Assembly: GCF_002775205.1 (NCBI RefSeq)
Contig: NC_036443.1
Location: 13,837,373 to 13,901,372, forward strand
Reading direction: 5' to 3'
Source: Xiphophorus maculatus
Taxonomy: Eukaryota; Chordata; Actinopteri; Cyprinodontiformes; Poeciliidae
DNA: 64,000 nucleotides
Each line of letters begins with the position of its first letter. The first letter of the stretch is position 1. Below are positions 24,761-37,379 of the stretch, piece by piece. Under the pieces are notes generated by a model. The model had not been told where the DNA came from. It saw nothing but the letters and a program-made list of their open reading frames with translations, and ran no database searches. Made by a program: the position numbers and the translations under genes.

Positions 24761-27700
24761 CTGGAAGCAAACAGAAAAATAAGCAAATGGATGTTGATTA
24801 TTATGCAGCATTTTAAAGGTATGTACACAATATATTTCTTCACCCTTCACCAATTTATAACATATGATATAACAATAAGATTGTTGAGCTGTCATATTCC
24901 AAAAATGTGAGCTCTACAGCAGCAGGAATAAGTTGTTTTGCAACACAATGTTTGCATTCAAAGTGATTTTACAGATAACATTTTGTATTACACTAATAAT
25001 AATTATTTTATAACAACAAATTCACTCAACTTGCACTGGCAAAGTATATCGTTCACCCCGTGACACGTCACAGCTCATATAAACCAGAAGTGTTTTTAAC
25101 ATGTGACTCACAAAAAAAGATAGAAAAATCAAAATGACACAGAAAGGTTTTTGTTTAGACTCAGCTCATCAAAATGAGCTGAACATTTTTTATGTTCTTG
25201 ATTATTTGTGTTTGTTTTAAGCTTTTATAACTTAATTAACCACAGTTTTTAAAAAGGTGCACAAAAATAGCAATCTAACCCTTTTTTGAACAAAGAATAC
25301 ATATAAAAATAATCAGCAGAGTATTGAATGTTTTTCACTATTTAAAATCTCCAGTGACATTTTCCAAATTCTATCCAAAGCATTAAAAACAAAAGTAGCA
25401 AAAACCCCAGCTACTAATGTATAAATCCTGACAGTGACAGTGCAAGCCAGGCTAGTGACTTTTTCCCTCCGCCTGTCTGAATGTCTGAGCAGCCTTCATT
25501 TTATATGAGTCTGTGTCTCAGCAGGAGCAAATATTTAATTATGTATACTCCGAGGATGACTGACTGCATGAGCAGCTTGTTCGCTGCACGTGGAGCAGAT
25601 GATATTTTAACTTTCTGTTTTTTGTTTGTTTTTTCAATTCTGCCTGAAGATATAAATTATTTAAGGAAGACAATGTAATGATTGATCTAGATATACCAGA
25701 AACTTTGTCCCACATGAATCAACAAAGAATTGGCTCTGTAACAGAATTTCTTCACTCTTTCACATCAAACGATTTAAAAAGCAAATCAGTAAAAGAGGTT
25801 AGGCATCAGTTTGTGTTGTTCTTTAGTGTCCTGCAGGCCAAGTCAGAAAATGCAGTAGAAATGTTGCTCTATTAGCATTTACAGTGGTTAAGTTCATGGA
25901 GACTTTTGACCCCAAACACCCTTCATTTGGCTGCAGTTTTCTAAAAGTTAACTTTGGAGATTTTTCTCTCTCTATGACTCTCCTCCTTGCTGTCTGTGGT
26001 GGTAGGAAAAACTTTGTCCAGCCTCATCTATCACAGTTACACTTGCTTTAAAGAATTGGATTACTGCTCTGACTATAGATAGGAGCAAGTCTTTCAATCA
26101 GCAGCTATTCTTGAGGCCATTTTCTGACTTTGAAAGATCCACACACATCCTCTTTTCTCAAATGCCAAGTTCTTATCTGTCCCATTCTTCACAGATGCTG
26201 ACAGACTCAGAACTCCTTGTTACATTAATTTCACCCACAGAGAAACAATAATGCAATAAAACAAAAAGTAATATTAATAATAATAATAAAAACATTGTGG
26301 GACTCTTAATCCCTTCACATTTTTATCATTTTATTTGTTTTTGTATTTTTTTTACATCTTTATCGATGGTGGAGTTGATATGAATTAAAACTAAGGTTAT
26401 GTGTCTTGTGGAAAACATTTAACTGCAATGCTGTTGCTGAATATTGACACGCGATACTGAATGAAACTAATCCACAATTTCCTGACTCTTTCCTTTCTTT
26501 TCTCATCTCTACTACTTTCCCACCATTTTCTATAAACTTTGCATATCAACTTCTAAAATACATACCAACCTTTTCAAGAAATAAGACCATTATTGAAAAG
26601 TTATTTTATTTCAGTAATTAAATTCACTATGTGAAACACTTAATACAGATTAATCACACGCAGTCTGTTTTTAAGTCTTTATTTCTGTTAGTTATGATGA
26701 TTTTCACTTAAGACTAAAGCACTAAGAGTACAATATCATATTTGATCAATAAAGATTTTTTATACAGAAATGAATTTAATGAAAAGCATGTTTAATACCC
26801 AATTAAAAGGTTACTGCTTTCTAACTCATCACAATGCAGATTCTAATGTATTGAATATGATAGTAGATTGTGTGTGTCAACAATAGTTAAGACACACAAC
26901 ACATTATGACTACATGAATCCAAAAAGTCCCAAAACGTAATTATGATAGTGCTAACAATGTTGTGATTGTAATTCAAAATGTTGTGCAATGCTAAGATAT
27001 TTAAAGAACATTCTACATCTATAGCTATATAATTAATCTGTTAAGAGTATATTTTTGGTTCAAAATATGTGCTCAGTTGTTGGATGATGCCCCCGTAATG
27101 AAAGATTGAAAGTTTGTGGTTTAAAGACTTAGAGCAAAACGATGATCCCAAACTTTGGTCCTGATTACCTTATTTCTATATGACAGAGAAGAAAAACTTC
27201 TTCTTAAATAAGATGTGAATATAATAAAAGCACTGTCGTTTATAAGATCAGGATGGATGAAACACTGCATAAAGCTTTGCAAAACCCATAAGCTCTTAAA
27301 TGTGCACATTTTGCCATGAAACTGCATCAGCAAGAAATAGATATCCCTATTGGGATTTTCAGATTGGACAGTCATTGTATTCTTGACAGTATCCATGACT
27401 TAGCAAAAGTTGTCTTCTATCCCAAGTTATATGTTTCTGCAGAGGATGCACAGACACAAGCTGTGTTTCTAACTGTACTGTAGTCTGACTACCAACAGTC
27501 AATGGTTGACCTTGGACTGCTTTGATCATTTCTCTGAATATTCTTTCCCAGAATCCTTCTCCCAGGACTTAGAGAGATCTTTAACAAGCCTTACTAAAAC
27601 AACAGAAGCCATGTTTTGCATAATAATTGATCAATGTTAACCACACAGGGCGTACTCTGCCTCTCAGCCAATGGCAGCTGGAGGAGCCCTTGATCGATCT

Positions 27701-27769
27701 GATAGGTGGACGGATGCCAAACACAAAAAACAAAAATAGAAAATTGTTTCTGCCAAACACAGCTCCACC

Positions 27770-28042
27770 AAACTAGAAGCAGCAGCAATTAGCAAACACC
27801 TGCTGAACTTCTACCACCAACCACTCATAAGAATGGTTGTAAACAGTATAATGAGAAACATTGTCGTGATGACGTAAGAAAGTGGAGTGTCAGAAAGAGA
27901 AAGAGCTTCTTAAAGAGACAGAGGCCCAATTTCAAGGAGTCAAATTGCAAAGTCAAATTTCTTTTAAGTTATATTTGATACAGCATTTTTATAACTGAAG
28001 GTAACCACTTAATTGTACAGATACATAACACTGCCCCTTTAA
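27770..28042 (+). repeat. Dispersed repeat family A, copy 2
   Basis: Matches the copy at 45.0-45.4 kb in the same orientation (TTCTTAAAGAGACAGAGGCC, then TTTCAAGG and CTTTTAAGT blocks) and the copy at 21.8-22.0 kb inverted. It ends in ACTGCCCCTTTAAAC, the inverted counterpart of the left end of copy 1. Confidence 0.75.
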
Positions 28043-28779
28043 ACACTAGTTATTCTTATTGAGAATAACAGAAAAATGGAAGAAACAGAATAAAACAGAG
28101 CAAACCATTACAACCACAGTGAAATACTCACAGACTAAACTGGAACAAAACTGCAAGAAGTGCCTTGTAAGTAAAAAGAAGCAACGATGAATTACTTTTT
28201 AGGTTACAAATCTCTATTAGTATTAATTTAGTAAAATCAATGGTTGCATAATGTTAACATTATCATCTACAGAAAGATGTTTTGAAGTTTTTTTCTGTAA
28301 ATTGGCACACATGGGGGAATTGTTTGATTGCATATTCTTGTTTTTTTATAGACTAAGAATTAAACTGTACTTTGAAACAACAACAGAGTTGGCTGATGCT
28401 TTCCTCCAAATTTGTGTATTTAGCACTTCCAGTTTGCAGAAAATCTATTTGCATATATAAACTCTTTTGCAAGCCACCTCTTGGTATATTGTGGGGATTC
28501 GTGGTTATGTAATAAAGCCAGCCCCCGAATTTCAAGCCTACTTGCCAATTCGGAATTGGGACACAATGCAAGGTCAACTTTGATGCCCCGTTTCTCCGTT
28601 GCTTCACAAACCAAACCAAGACCGAGAAAAAACTTTTCAGGCCCGAGCTTTTTGTGCCTTATGAAACTCTTTAAATCAATCCATCTCTTGGCAGATGAGA
28701 GATGGACCATCACTGGATTTTCCTCAAACCTTCATTCATTATGAACACAACAAAACATTCATCTATCAGATATAAAAGT

Positions 28780-28905
28780 CTAGGGCATGGCTGTTTGTAT
28801 GTCTCTGTGTTGACCTGGCAACCTGCCTCTCCGTCAAAGACCAGCCTCCCGGCGATGCGGCGCAGACATGTGGATATAGACAATGGATGAATGGATGAAA
28901 TGTTT
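28780..28905 (+). repeat. SINE 3' tail fragment
   Basis: GTATGTCTCTGTGTTGACCT followed downstream by an AATGGATGAATGGATGAA tail matches the 3' part of the full SINE at 60.5-60.9 kb. 5'-truncated. Confidence 0.6.
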
Positions 28906-29477
28906 TTTTCATGACTCATTGACGTAGTAGCTTCATAAGCCAGCGGTGTGCTGTGCCCTTTAGGGTTTCTTCATTGCACCAAAAATATTACACAATTTTG
29001 CTGTCACACATGTAGAATGTATGATTACGCTGCTCAGTTTTTATGCATGCACACATTTCTTCAGGGTTGAATGTAGGGCAGCTCATTCAAGCAGAAAAAA
29101 ATATTGCCCATTTAAAATCATCCAGTCATTAAAAATTCTTGCACAAGACAATTATAGATGATGAAGTTATCTCTAAATTATGTGTACAGTCATCACTCTC
29201 GTTGCATAATTCTGTTGATTTCTTTACATGATGCTTCGTCCTCAAAATTCATCCATTAGTAGGTTTTCCAAAAGCTTATAGTTAATATTTGATCTTATGT
29301 CACTTTGCCTTATTCAGTAGGTACAGCAGGACGATTCTGGCTAGTCTATTTTTACAGCAAGCCATCACAACCTCAGGTTTATTTTCCTCTGAAGGGCTCC
29401 ATGTGCCTCTCTGACCGGAACAAACTTGGTTTATTATGAGGTTTTCCACATCTGGAATCCACAATAGCTGATGACTA

Positions 29478-29512
29478 TGATGCAAATGTGCTAAATCAGC
29501 ACATTTGCATCA
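29478..29512. repeat. Perfect 15-bp hairpin carrying two octamer motifs
   Basis: The stem TGATGCAAATGTGCT pairs exactly with its inverted copy across a 5-nt loop. Each arm holds the POU-factor octamer ATGCAAAT (in the second arm as its complement). It lies in the inferred slc16a4 first intron. Confidence 0.85.
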
Positions 29513-31814
29513 GCACACACATGTTGGATCATCTTTGGACTGTGATGCTGGCAGGCTGTCGAGTCCAGCTCCACATTAAGACCTCTAAAGGAGAATGTGA
29601 CGAAAAGGGAACAAAGTCCATGATCTTGTCAACAAGGTGTGACAGTGAATTAAAGGGTCGTAGAGGGAAAACATATTTAAGGCTGAATTGATTTGAAATT
29701 GAGATAAAAAAATTAAAAGCAGCCATGTCCAGGAGGAAGTAGGGTTAGAAAATAAATTAATAAAAATATACAGTATATAGCAATAAACACATAACCAATA
29801 TACGTCCAATAGCATATTCAATAATTTCACTTAACTCCGATCCAGAATTGCAAAGCATTCTGGGGGATGTAGGCAGAGGAAAGGCGTTAGCCGCTCAGCT
29901 CACAGCTGGCTAAGGTGGGTGGCATCAACTAACTCACTCACTCTTTGGTTACCTAGCAACAACCTGTTGAGCAACTTGTGCAACAGTCAATTTATCAGTG
30001 TCCCGTTTTGGTGAGTCTATGTGAAATGTAGCCTCAGTTTCCAGTTCTCACCCGACAACAGCACTACTCTGTGTGGTTTTCTCCTACCACAGCCTATCTG
30101 CTTCAAGGTGTGATGTGTTGTGGGTTCAGATTATATTCTCAGCTAATCTCGGTTACAGCGACTGGTAATTTGAGCAACTGATGCCTTTCTTTCATTTAAA
30201 AGCAGTCTGTTCATTTCCCTCTGACCTCCAACATCAACTAAGCAGTTTGTTGTGCCTCCAGCCATGAAGGCCTGAACTACAGGGAACAAAGAGACTGGTT
30301 TAAAACCCGTTAATCCTAGAATGAACTGTATTAGCCCACTTTTAGTTCCAGGGGGAGGAAGAGGAAGAGCTTCAGGAAAGGAAACTCTTTCCTGATGATG
30401 TCATACGGAGTATTTAACTCTAGTAGGATGTAGACAAAGATTGTTCCAAGTAACCCAGGATCCTAAGTAACATCAGATCACTGTTTGTGTACCCAGTGTT
30501 TGCATTCTGGCCAGTAAAACATGTCTGCAGCCGTGTCTTTACTCCATCCCTGGAGCTGAGTGGAGGAACCTCAGTAAGAGCTACCGTGTCGACGCTCCTC
30601 CAGCTGCTAGCAGAGGAGGTCCAGAGTCTGTAGTTTTCCTGAACAATGCTAGTAATTTTGGTCAATTGACCAAAAGGTTATTGATTTCTAATTCAGAAAA
30701 TCATTTAATAAAACTTTATTTACAAATAATGAATTATCTTCACTTTTAATTAGCATTGTGAACTGGTTGTTTGAACACATACCAACTGCTGTAATTTAAT
30801 TCTAAAAGTAGTTTTAGTTAGCGTAGAGCAAATTTAGTATTATTTCCATAGGTCTTTAAACATAGAGAGAGACAGACAGACCGACCGACCACCAAAAGTG
30901 GTTGTTGGTGACTGCTGACTGCAAACATTGACATAGTGTATGTCACCTGCAAGCTAGAGAAATTGATTTAGTTTATCATCATCTACAGACTGCAGACATC
31001 TCACTAATCAAGAGAAGATACAGGTGGTATTGCCAAAGGTTTTGGCTCTAGCCCAACATGAGTCATGGAGCCACAAAGCTGAAAGTCAAAGTTTCAACAT
31101 CAACATAAAAAGTCCTGAGTGCTAAACTGATTTCACAGTCTGACAAAAAAAAGTTGTGCTCCACTGCAGTGACAGAGACACTCAGAGGAACTGAAGGGGT
31201 TAAATATTCCCTAAATGTTAACATTATATTTAGTAGTTTATTTTCTTGTCTTTGACACTTAGATGTAGAAAAGACAAGCATACAGTAAAAAAGGCCACCT
31301 TACGCTTCAAAACTGTCGACACAACTAAGACTTAAACTGTCATGACAAAACACAGATTTATTTTATATTTAGCTCATTTTTGTAAAAGATCAAATAAAAG
31401 TCCTTACTCCGAGCTGAGGATTTGGTGTTTGTAATGATCAGAAGTGAAGAGTTTCACATCCTAGACCTGAAGCTGCTCAGAGGCTAAAGTTCCTCCAAGC
31501 TGATGTGCAGGACGGATCAATATTTTACCTTTAGTTATAGTAACTGCTGCACAAGTCGTAAAAGCTAAGCACTTTAAGCTGTGGGGTCGTGTGCTTTTGA
31601 CACTCAGTTGGATTTTCTTTAAGTCTCATGTAGACGAAATCTGAAATTATAGTGCTGTAAAAACAGCATTTACCACCTCAACTATTTCTTCTACTTTTTG
31701 TCACACTTAATGTTTAACATCAAACAAGTTTATATGTTAGAATGAGTTAACCAGAATAAACCTACGCATTTATAAGGTGATTATTTCATATGTATCTCTC
31801 CAGTGTATAAACCC

Positions 31815-32170
31815 ATTTATCTTTATAGGGTCATGGAGGTGAAGCAGGGGGTGGAGAGGTGGGGATTATATCTCCAGCAGTCATTGGGTGAGAGGCGGGA
31901 CAGGTCACCAGTCCATCGCAGTGCAATATAGAGACACACATGACAAACAACTGTGCACTCACATTCACACCTAAGGACAACTTAGAGGAGAACAGTTCAC
32001 CTAACGGTCATGTTTTTGGCCTGAAGGAAGCCGGAGTACCCAGAGAGAACCCACTCATGCATAGGGAGAACATGCAGCCAAGCAGAATGACCCCAGATGG
32101 AGATTTAAACCTGAGGTCTTCTTTCTGCATGACAACAGTGCTATCCACAGCTCCTGCATGCTCACAGTCC
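31815..32170 (-). mobile_element. Old SINE copy, reverse orientation
   Basis: The reverse complement follows the SINE at 60.5 kb: CATGTTCTCCCTATGCATGA, GGGTTCTCTCTGGGTACTCC, ACATGACCGTTAGG and a TGTTTGTCATGTGTGTCTCT block. The tRNA-like B box is decayed, so it is an older insertion. Confidence 0.75.
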
Positions 32171-34879
32171 GCTCACGGTCCCTCATTCCCACCCATGTTC
32201 CTGTCCATATTCATATCCACATAATGAGGAACAAACTTCCAATGGAGACACACCCAACTTGGCTTGAACAGAACCAGACATTAACTGGCTACAGAAACTT
32301 GACAATGGCTAGAGAAGGGGCTTTTGTGACCTAATCAAAGAGGCCACAAAAGAACCTGAAACTACAACCAAAGCCTGTCTAAGTTGAAGTCAATGGTAAT
32401 GTTTCAGCAATAAGATAGAGACTGGGTGAAACTGACATAAATGAGGGATATCCATTCACCTCAACAGGCCTTTAAAGCTAAAAACCTGCATAATGGGTAA
32501 ATAAAACAACTCTACGATGAGGAGTGGGTCAAAATGCCTCCACAGTTATTTCAAAGATGAATTGCAGTTATTATAAATGACATATGTTTGATATGCCTGG
32601 CTGCTACTGCCTCTAAGACAGCCACAACCAGTAGAGGGAAACAATTATTTTACATTCAGTAGGAGAGACTGATTTCATAGCTTTCTTCCTTATTAAATGA
32701 AGACATGATGATTTAAATTTTGGTTGATAATCTGAAACATTTAAATTTAAGCAACAAACAGAGGAAATCAGTAAAACGTCAAATGTTTTTTTTTAGCACT
32801 GTGGATTATAATTATGCAAAAACATAAATTTCAACACGAATTGAAACTTTTAAAAGCCCCTGTCCTTTGTAAAGTTTTAAAGCACAAAGTGTTATTCTTG
32901 TGTGAAATGACCTTCACTAACGCAACAAGTCAAGACAAGCTCTTTGTTTTATGAACATACTAATGAGTGCATTTGTCACTTTTTACAGCCAACAACTATA
33001 ATCAATTGAGGGTAAATTAAATTGTCACTAGGGGAGAAAAATCCGTCACACTTATTTTTTAAGTTACAACTATAACAGCATATCCTGTGATATTTAGACA
33101 GGGGTGGCCCTATTCATCTTCACAATAAAAATCCTAATAAATTTGAACTTATGATCTTTTAATTGAAACATTTTTCTACAGCGTGGCATATTTTTACAAA
33201 CCTCACCAATATTTGGGGAAATTTCATATTTCTTGGTAGCCACCAAAAAGTTCTGGCATAATTTTGTCAGGATTTCTAAACACTTTTTGTATCAAAATTG
33301 TTCGAACTCATTTCACCACATATTTGACTTTAAAGTCCTCATTTTCCATAAAATGGTTGCGGTGTTTGGGTTACCCTTCTTTTTCCATTCGAACACTAGT
33401 TTTGCTGTGTATTTGGGAAAAACCTAAGTGTCAGACAAATAAATAAATAAATAAATACAAAAAAGCTGAATGATTTAATCGCCCATCTATTAGGGGAATC
33501 TTTTATCTTCCCTCTGTAAAGGAGGAACCGGACAAACAAGTCTTTCTTCCTGCTCAGCCATCTCAAAGCAGTATCAAAGTTCAGTGTTGTAGCTTTAGTC
33601 GTTACGATTGACCACTCTCATCCCATCAGCTTGAACTGGAAATACCCGATACTCACTGATCACACAGTACAGTACAATCAACGCTCCAAAGGGAAACATG
33701 AGATAAATGAATGATCACATCAAAATTGACACCACAAACCACTGTAGCTTGCTTTTCAGCTGTTCTACTTCTCGTTCTATCACAAAAAATACTCTGAATA
33801 GCATTTAGCTTGTTTTTGGGAATACCTCTAACGCTGTCTTGGAGCCGTCCCTGAAGGCACTGCAGGTGAAGAAAGGACTCAGAAGTCCTATAGCCTCATT
33901 CTAAGGATTGGTGAAGAGCACTTGGAACTACGGATGCAACCAGTTCAGCTTCAAACCTGAAAGAAAAATTATGCAACAATGAGAACCGGTACAGACTGTA
34001 ACTCTTTCCGGACTAAAATATGTCAAAGTATAATCTTTCTACAAAAAAATGTGCCTGATTACAATAATTTACAATTTAACAAGATGGGAAATATCTTGTT
34101 AATATAGGATCAGGTTGGTGTGGAAGCATTTCACTGCATTTAAGACATGAGTCGTTACTTTGTAAATGCTTTTCGTATTCATTCAGCTATCTTTACTTTA
34201 TTTTAAAAGTTGTTTAGTAAAAAATCTGAAGAAAAAAAAAAGCTTTTCATGGCACTACATCAAATTAACCGCTTATAAACATAACCTTTGCCGCCTGCAG
34301 GGATATGTGGCTCCAGTCCTAAGACAATACTTATAGGGAATAATTTAAAAAAATATATTTTCAGTCTGGAAGAGAAAAGAGCGTCAAGGATGAATTTAAT
34401 AACCTTCACTGACATTAAATGATTGATAATAAGCATTCTTTCCATGTTCAGACAAGCCTTCCCCAGGTTTTGCAAGTGTTCCAACTGCAAAACATCACCA
34501 CACTTGCAATATAAAAGCCGCCATACAAGCAAAGAGAAGTTGGGAAAACATGTTTGGTCCCTGCTTCAACCGTAACAACCCAACTCACCGGGTTCAATGG
34601 GTTTAATGTTTTCAAATGTTTTTGTCTTGCTAATTTACATTTCTCATTATCTCAATGTGAAAGATCTATGCAGGCAAAGAAAAAAGAAAAAAGAAAGCAC
34701 TCAGAGACTGAGAAGGAAAGTCAGCAATCAGATTGATAACATTTTTGCCGATAGCTGCTTCTGAACCGGCATGTCCTCAAGCAAGGAGCTGCAAACCCGA
34801 CGGCATAACTCGAATTTTGAAAAGGCGTCATTCCTTAAATAGGAAGTTCTGAAAGGGCTTAGAGCTAAGGCAGGGAAAG

Positions 34880-35070
34880 CAGCTTCTCCAATTCAATCCA
34901 ATTCAATTTATTTATATGTTGTTAATTCATAACACGTCTTCTCAAGGTGCTTTGGAACAAAAGTCATTTCAATTCAATTATACATACATTCCAATTGATC
35001 TACTTATTTTCTGACAGAGTAACGTGTTCAAGAAAGTAGGTCAAGAAACAGGACCCCCTCCACAACAGTT
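34880..35070. repeat. CAATTCAAT-type dispersed repeat
   Basis: The block TCCAATTCAATTTATTTATA followed by TCTCAAGGTGCTTTGGAAC and a second CAATTCAATT stretch has the form of a common fish interspersed repeat tail. No second good copy in the window, so the family call is from memory. Confidence 0.4.
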
Positions 35071-36018
35071 GCACATGTTAGTCTGACGCAGCAAAAACAC
35101 TCAGTGTATAGTACTGGATTACATTAGAGAGAAGTATCCATGCATCTCATTATCAAATGAAAATCAATTATATAATGTATCTATAGGAGATTGGCTTTGG
35201 TAATCTCCTCCTGCTACATTGCTGCTGTCAAATGAATCCAAAGATCTCCAACTGAACTTGCAGTCTGAACATGTTTGCTTACATACTTATGACTAGAGCT
35301 GAAGCAGCATGACTCTCCAGATCCAGTGCATATTTATATTTAAAAAAGTGGCCATCATACTTATTTACTCATAGTAGTGGATCCGGTCATGTTCAAACCT
35401 GACAGTAACCTACTTTTGAGCAGATTACTTAATGCCTTAACTGTTTCATGATCTTGCTTTTTTTTTTATTAACGATTTGTTGTCTCTCAATGAGTTGTTT
35501 TTAGTGTAGCCATTTTCTCTGCTTTTAGTCCTTCGGCTGCGACTTTGACAACTGCTGTAGTTTGGAGCCGAGACCCCGAAAACCTATGGATCAGATTGTG
35601 TAGTGAATAAAAGGTGTTTAGCTGTAATCTGCAGGCTTAGTCTCTTAGGAGCAAAGCACAAAACCGCATTATTATGGGGTGGAGAGAAAGAGAGAGAACA
35701 GAGTGGTCTTACCGTGCGCAGCTGCGGGTCGGTTATCTTTAACATTGCGCCCCTTACTCACTTCTGAAAGAATAAACTAAACAGGGAGAAAAGAAACACA
35801 GAGAGACACTTTAAATTAAAAAAAAAAAATCGCAATGTCATTCGGTAACAAGAGCCAAAACTCAGCGCAGACTTCAATGTGGGTGAAAAGTTTTGAGCAC
35901 ATAAATTACTGGAGGGTCACAGAGGATGACAGGTCGGGGCAGTAAAAGCATGACTAAAATGTTGCTGTCAGTTATAAGACCTCTGGATAATGTTCCTATA
36001 ATAAGGAGCAACACATAC

Positions 36019-36470
36019 CTGTAAACTTCCCTCTCCTGTCGCCGCCGACTCGCCTCAGACCCTATTTCCCCCACACTTAGATTGATTTGACGGGCTGCGT
36101 GAGAGGGATTTCTCGCGTGTCTGGAGATGCAATGCGCGCTCCCGGTGCGGGACTGTGGCACAAACTGCTGCGGGACGCTCTGCTCTGCTGCGAGGAGGAG
36201 GAGGATGGCCGTGCCATAACTTTCGCCTCTACGCGCCGGAGCAGCAACTCCTCATCTCTCACCGCAGCCTCAGCATCGCTGGCCGTGCAGAGGAGCAGAG
36301 AGAGAGAGGGAGAGAGAGGGGGTAGGTGGGGAGAGGAGCCCTCATCGATGGGACAGCCACGTGATTGGGACGTCGCAGTGAGCCCCCCCTTGTTTCTGGG
36401 TGGGTGCAGCTATGCGTATCAAAATCCTGCGTACCAACACAGAGTTCGCTCAGGTGCGACACCAAAAGAC
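36019..36470 (-). promoter_or_regulatory. slc16a4: CpG island, likely slc16a4 promoter and non-coding exon 1
   Basis: This is a local CpG-rich block in otherwise AT-rich DNA. On the minus strand a good donor (ACAG then GTATGT) lies at 36018/36019, and nothing upstream of it translates into a known protein. It lies between the 3' end of lamtor5 and the first slc16a4 coding exon, whose acceptor at 24760 requires an upstream 5'UTR exon. I infer a non-coding exon 1 ending at 36019 and an 11.3 kb first intron. A second minus-strand donor-like site (CACG then GTAAGA) near 35712 could mark another UTR exon. The start site is not determined. Confidence 0.5.
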
Positions 36471-36477
36471 GTCTCGC

Positions 36478-36915
36478 AAAAGTATTCATTCCCTTTTGAC
36501 TCTCCTCCATTTTTTCCACAAATAAACACCACAAACTTTTAGTGTATTTTTATTAAACCCCGAAATACTGCGTCTCTAAATAAAATCCTACAGCAGAATG
36601 CAGAAGGAACACAGCAGACAGGTCAGGGATAAACTTATTGACATGGTTCAAAGGTTTCAAAACTATATTTCCAAACTCTGAACGTCTATGTCAGTCTCTA
36701 TGCAAACCTGGCAGAGACACAACTCAAGAGACTTGCACCTGTAATTGAAATATATTTCACCAAAAAACAGTATATTTACACTTTTCACAATTTTATTCTG
36801 TAAGTCATGTAGCATTTGTTTCCCCTTTCTCAATTACGTATTATTTTGTGTTTGCCTATTGCATAAAATCCAAATAAAACCCACAGAAACTTGTGAGCAA
36901 ACTGTAAATTCTTTT
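36478..36915 (+). mobile_element. Tc1-like deletion derivative
   Basis: The left end (ATTCATTCCCTTTTGACT, CCACAAACTTTTAGTGTATT) is mirrored at 36,830-36,900 by AAAATCCAAATAAAACCCAC. In between, MQKEHSRQVRDKLIDMVQRF at 36,598-36,660 is the start of a Tc1 transposase, followed by a stop. It lies between lamtor5 and the slc16a4 CpG island. Confidence 0.75.
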
Positions 36916-37379
36916 TGCAAAACGCTGCAGGTCCCAAAATATTCTCCGCCCAGCTTATTAAAATGTTTGTGCCGCTCGCTTTTGTTGAGTTGTGCAAATA
37001 GAGCTGGTGTCAGTCGATAATTACCATCTGTCAAACCAGTTCTGCATGAGAGGAAAACGTACTGCAAGAGGACAGCTGAAAGTCAAGTTAAAGTTTATTT
37101 AGAGCTGTTTATGTTGAATTTTAACACACAAAAAAAAACAAGACAAACCCAAGTAGTTTACAGAAACTTGTATGTAACAAACAAGCTGCTCTGTTACATG
37201 ATACCAGTAACATTAGCATCAACATAACAAGCACAACTGTTTAGGTCTAAAAATGCAGATTCCAAAAACTTAGCAAATGAATGCAGAAGCTACAGTTTAC
37301 TGTTTCCCAGATTTGGACTGCATAAATTTAGTCTCTGTTCATTTCATTACAATAAAACTGCTCAGGAGTCCTGCTGTCT

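Larger units (their letters stand above)
24761..36018 (-). other. Probable slc16a4 5'UTR intron; repeats only
   Basis: This is 11.3 kb between the first coding exon of slc16a4 and the CpG island. No exon of another gene could be supported. Contents seen: family A copy (27.8 kb), SINE tail (28.8 kb), a perfect hairpin (29.48 kb), an old SINE (31.8-32.2 kb), an (AAAT)n run at about 33,440 and a CAATTCAAT-type repeat (34.9 kb). Confidence 0.5.

Noticed and set aside
36087..36542. 151-codon plus-strand open frame
   Set aside because: It lies in the CpG island and runs into the Tc1-like terminus; composition explains the openness.
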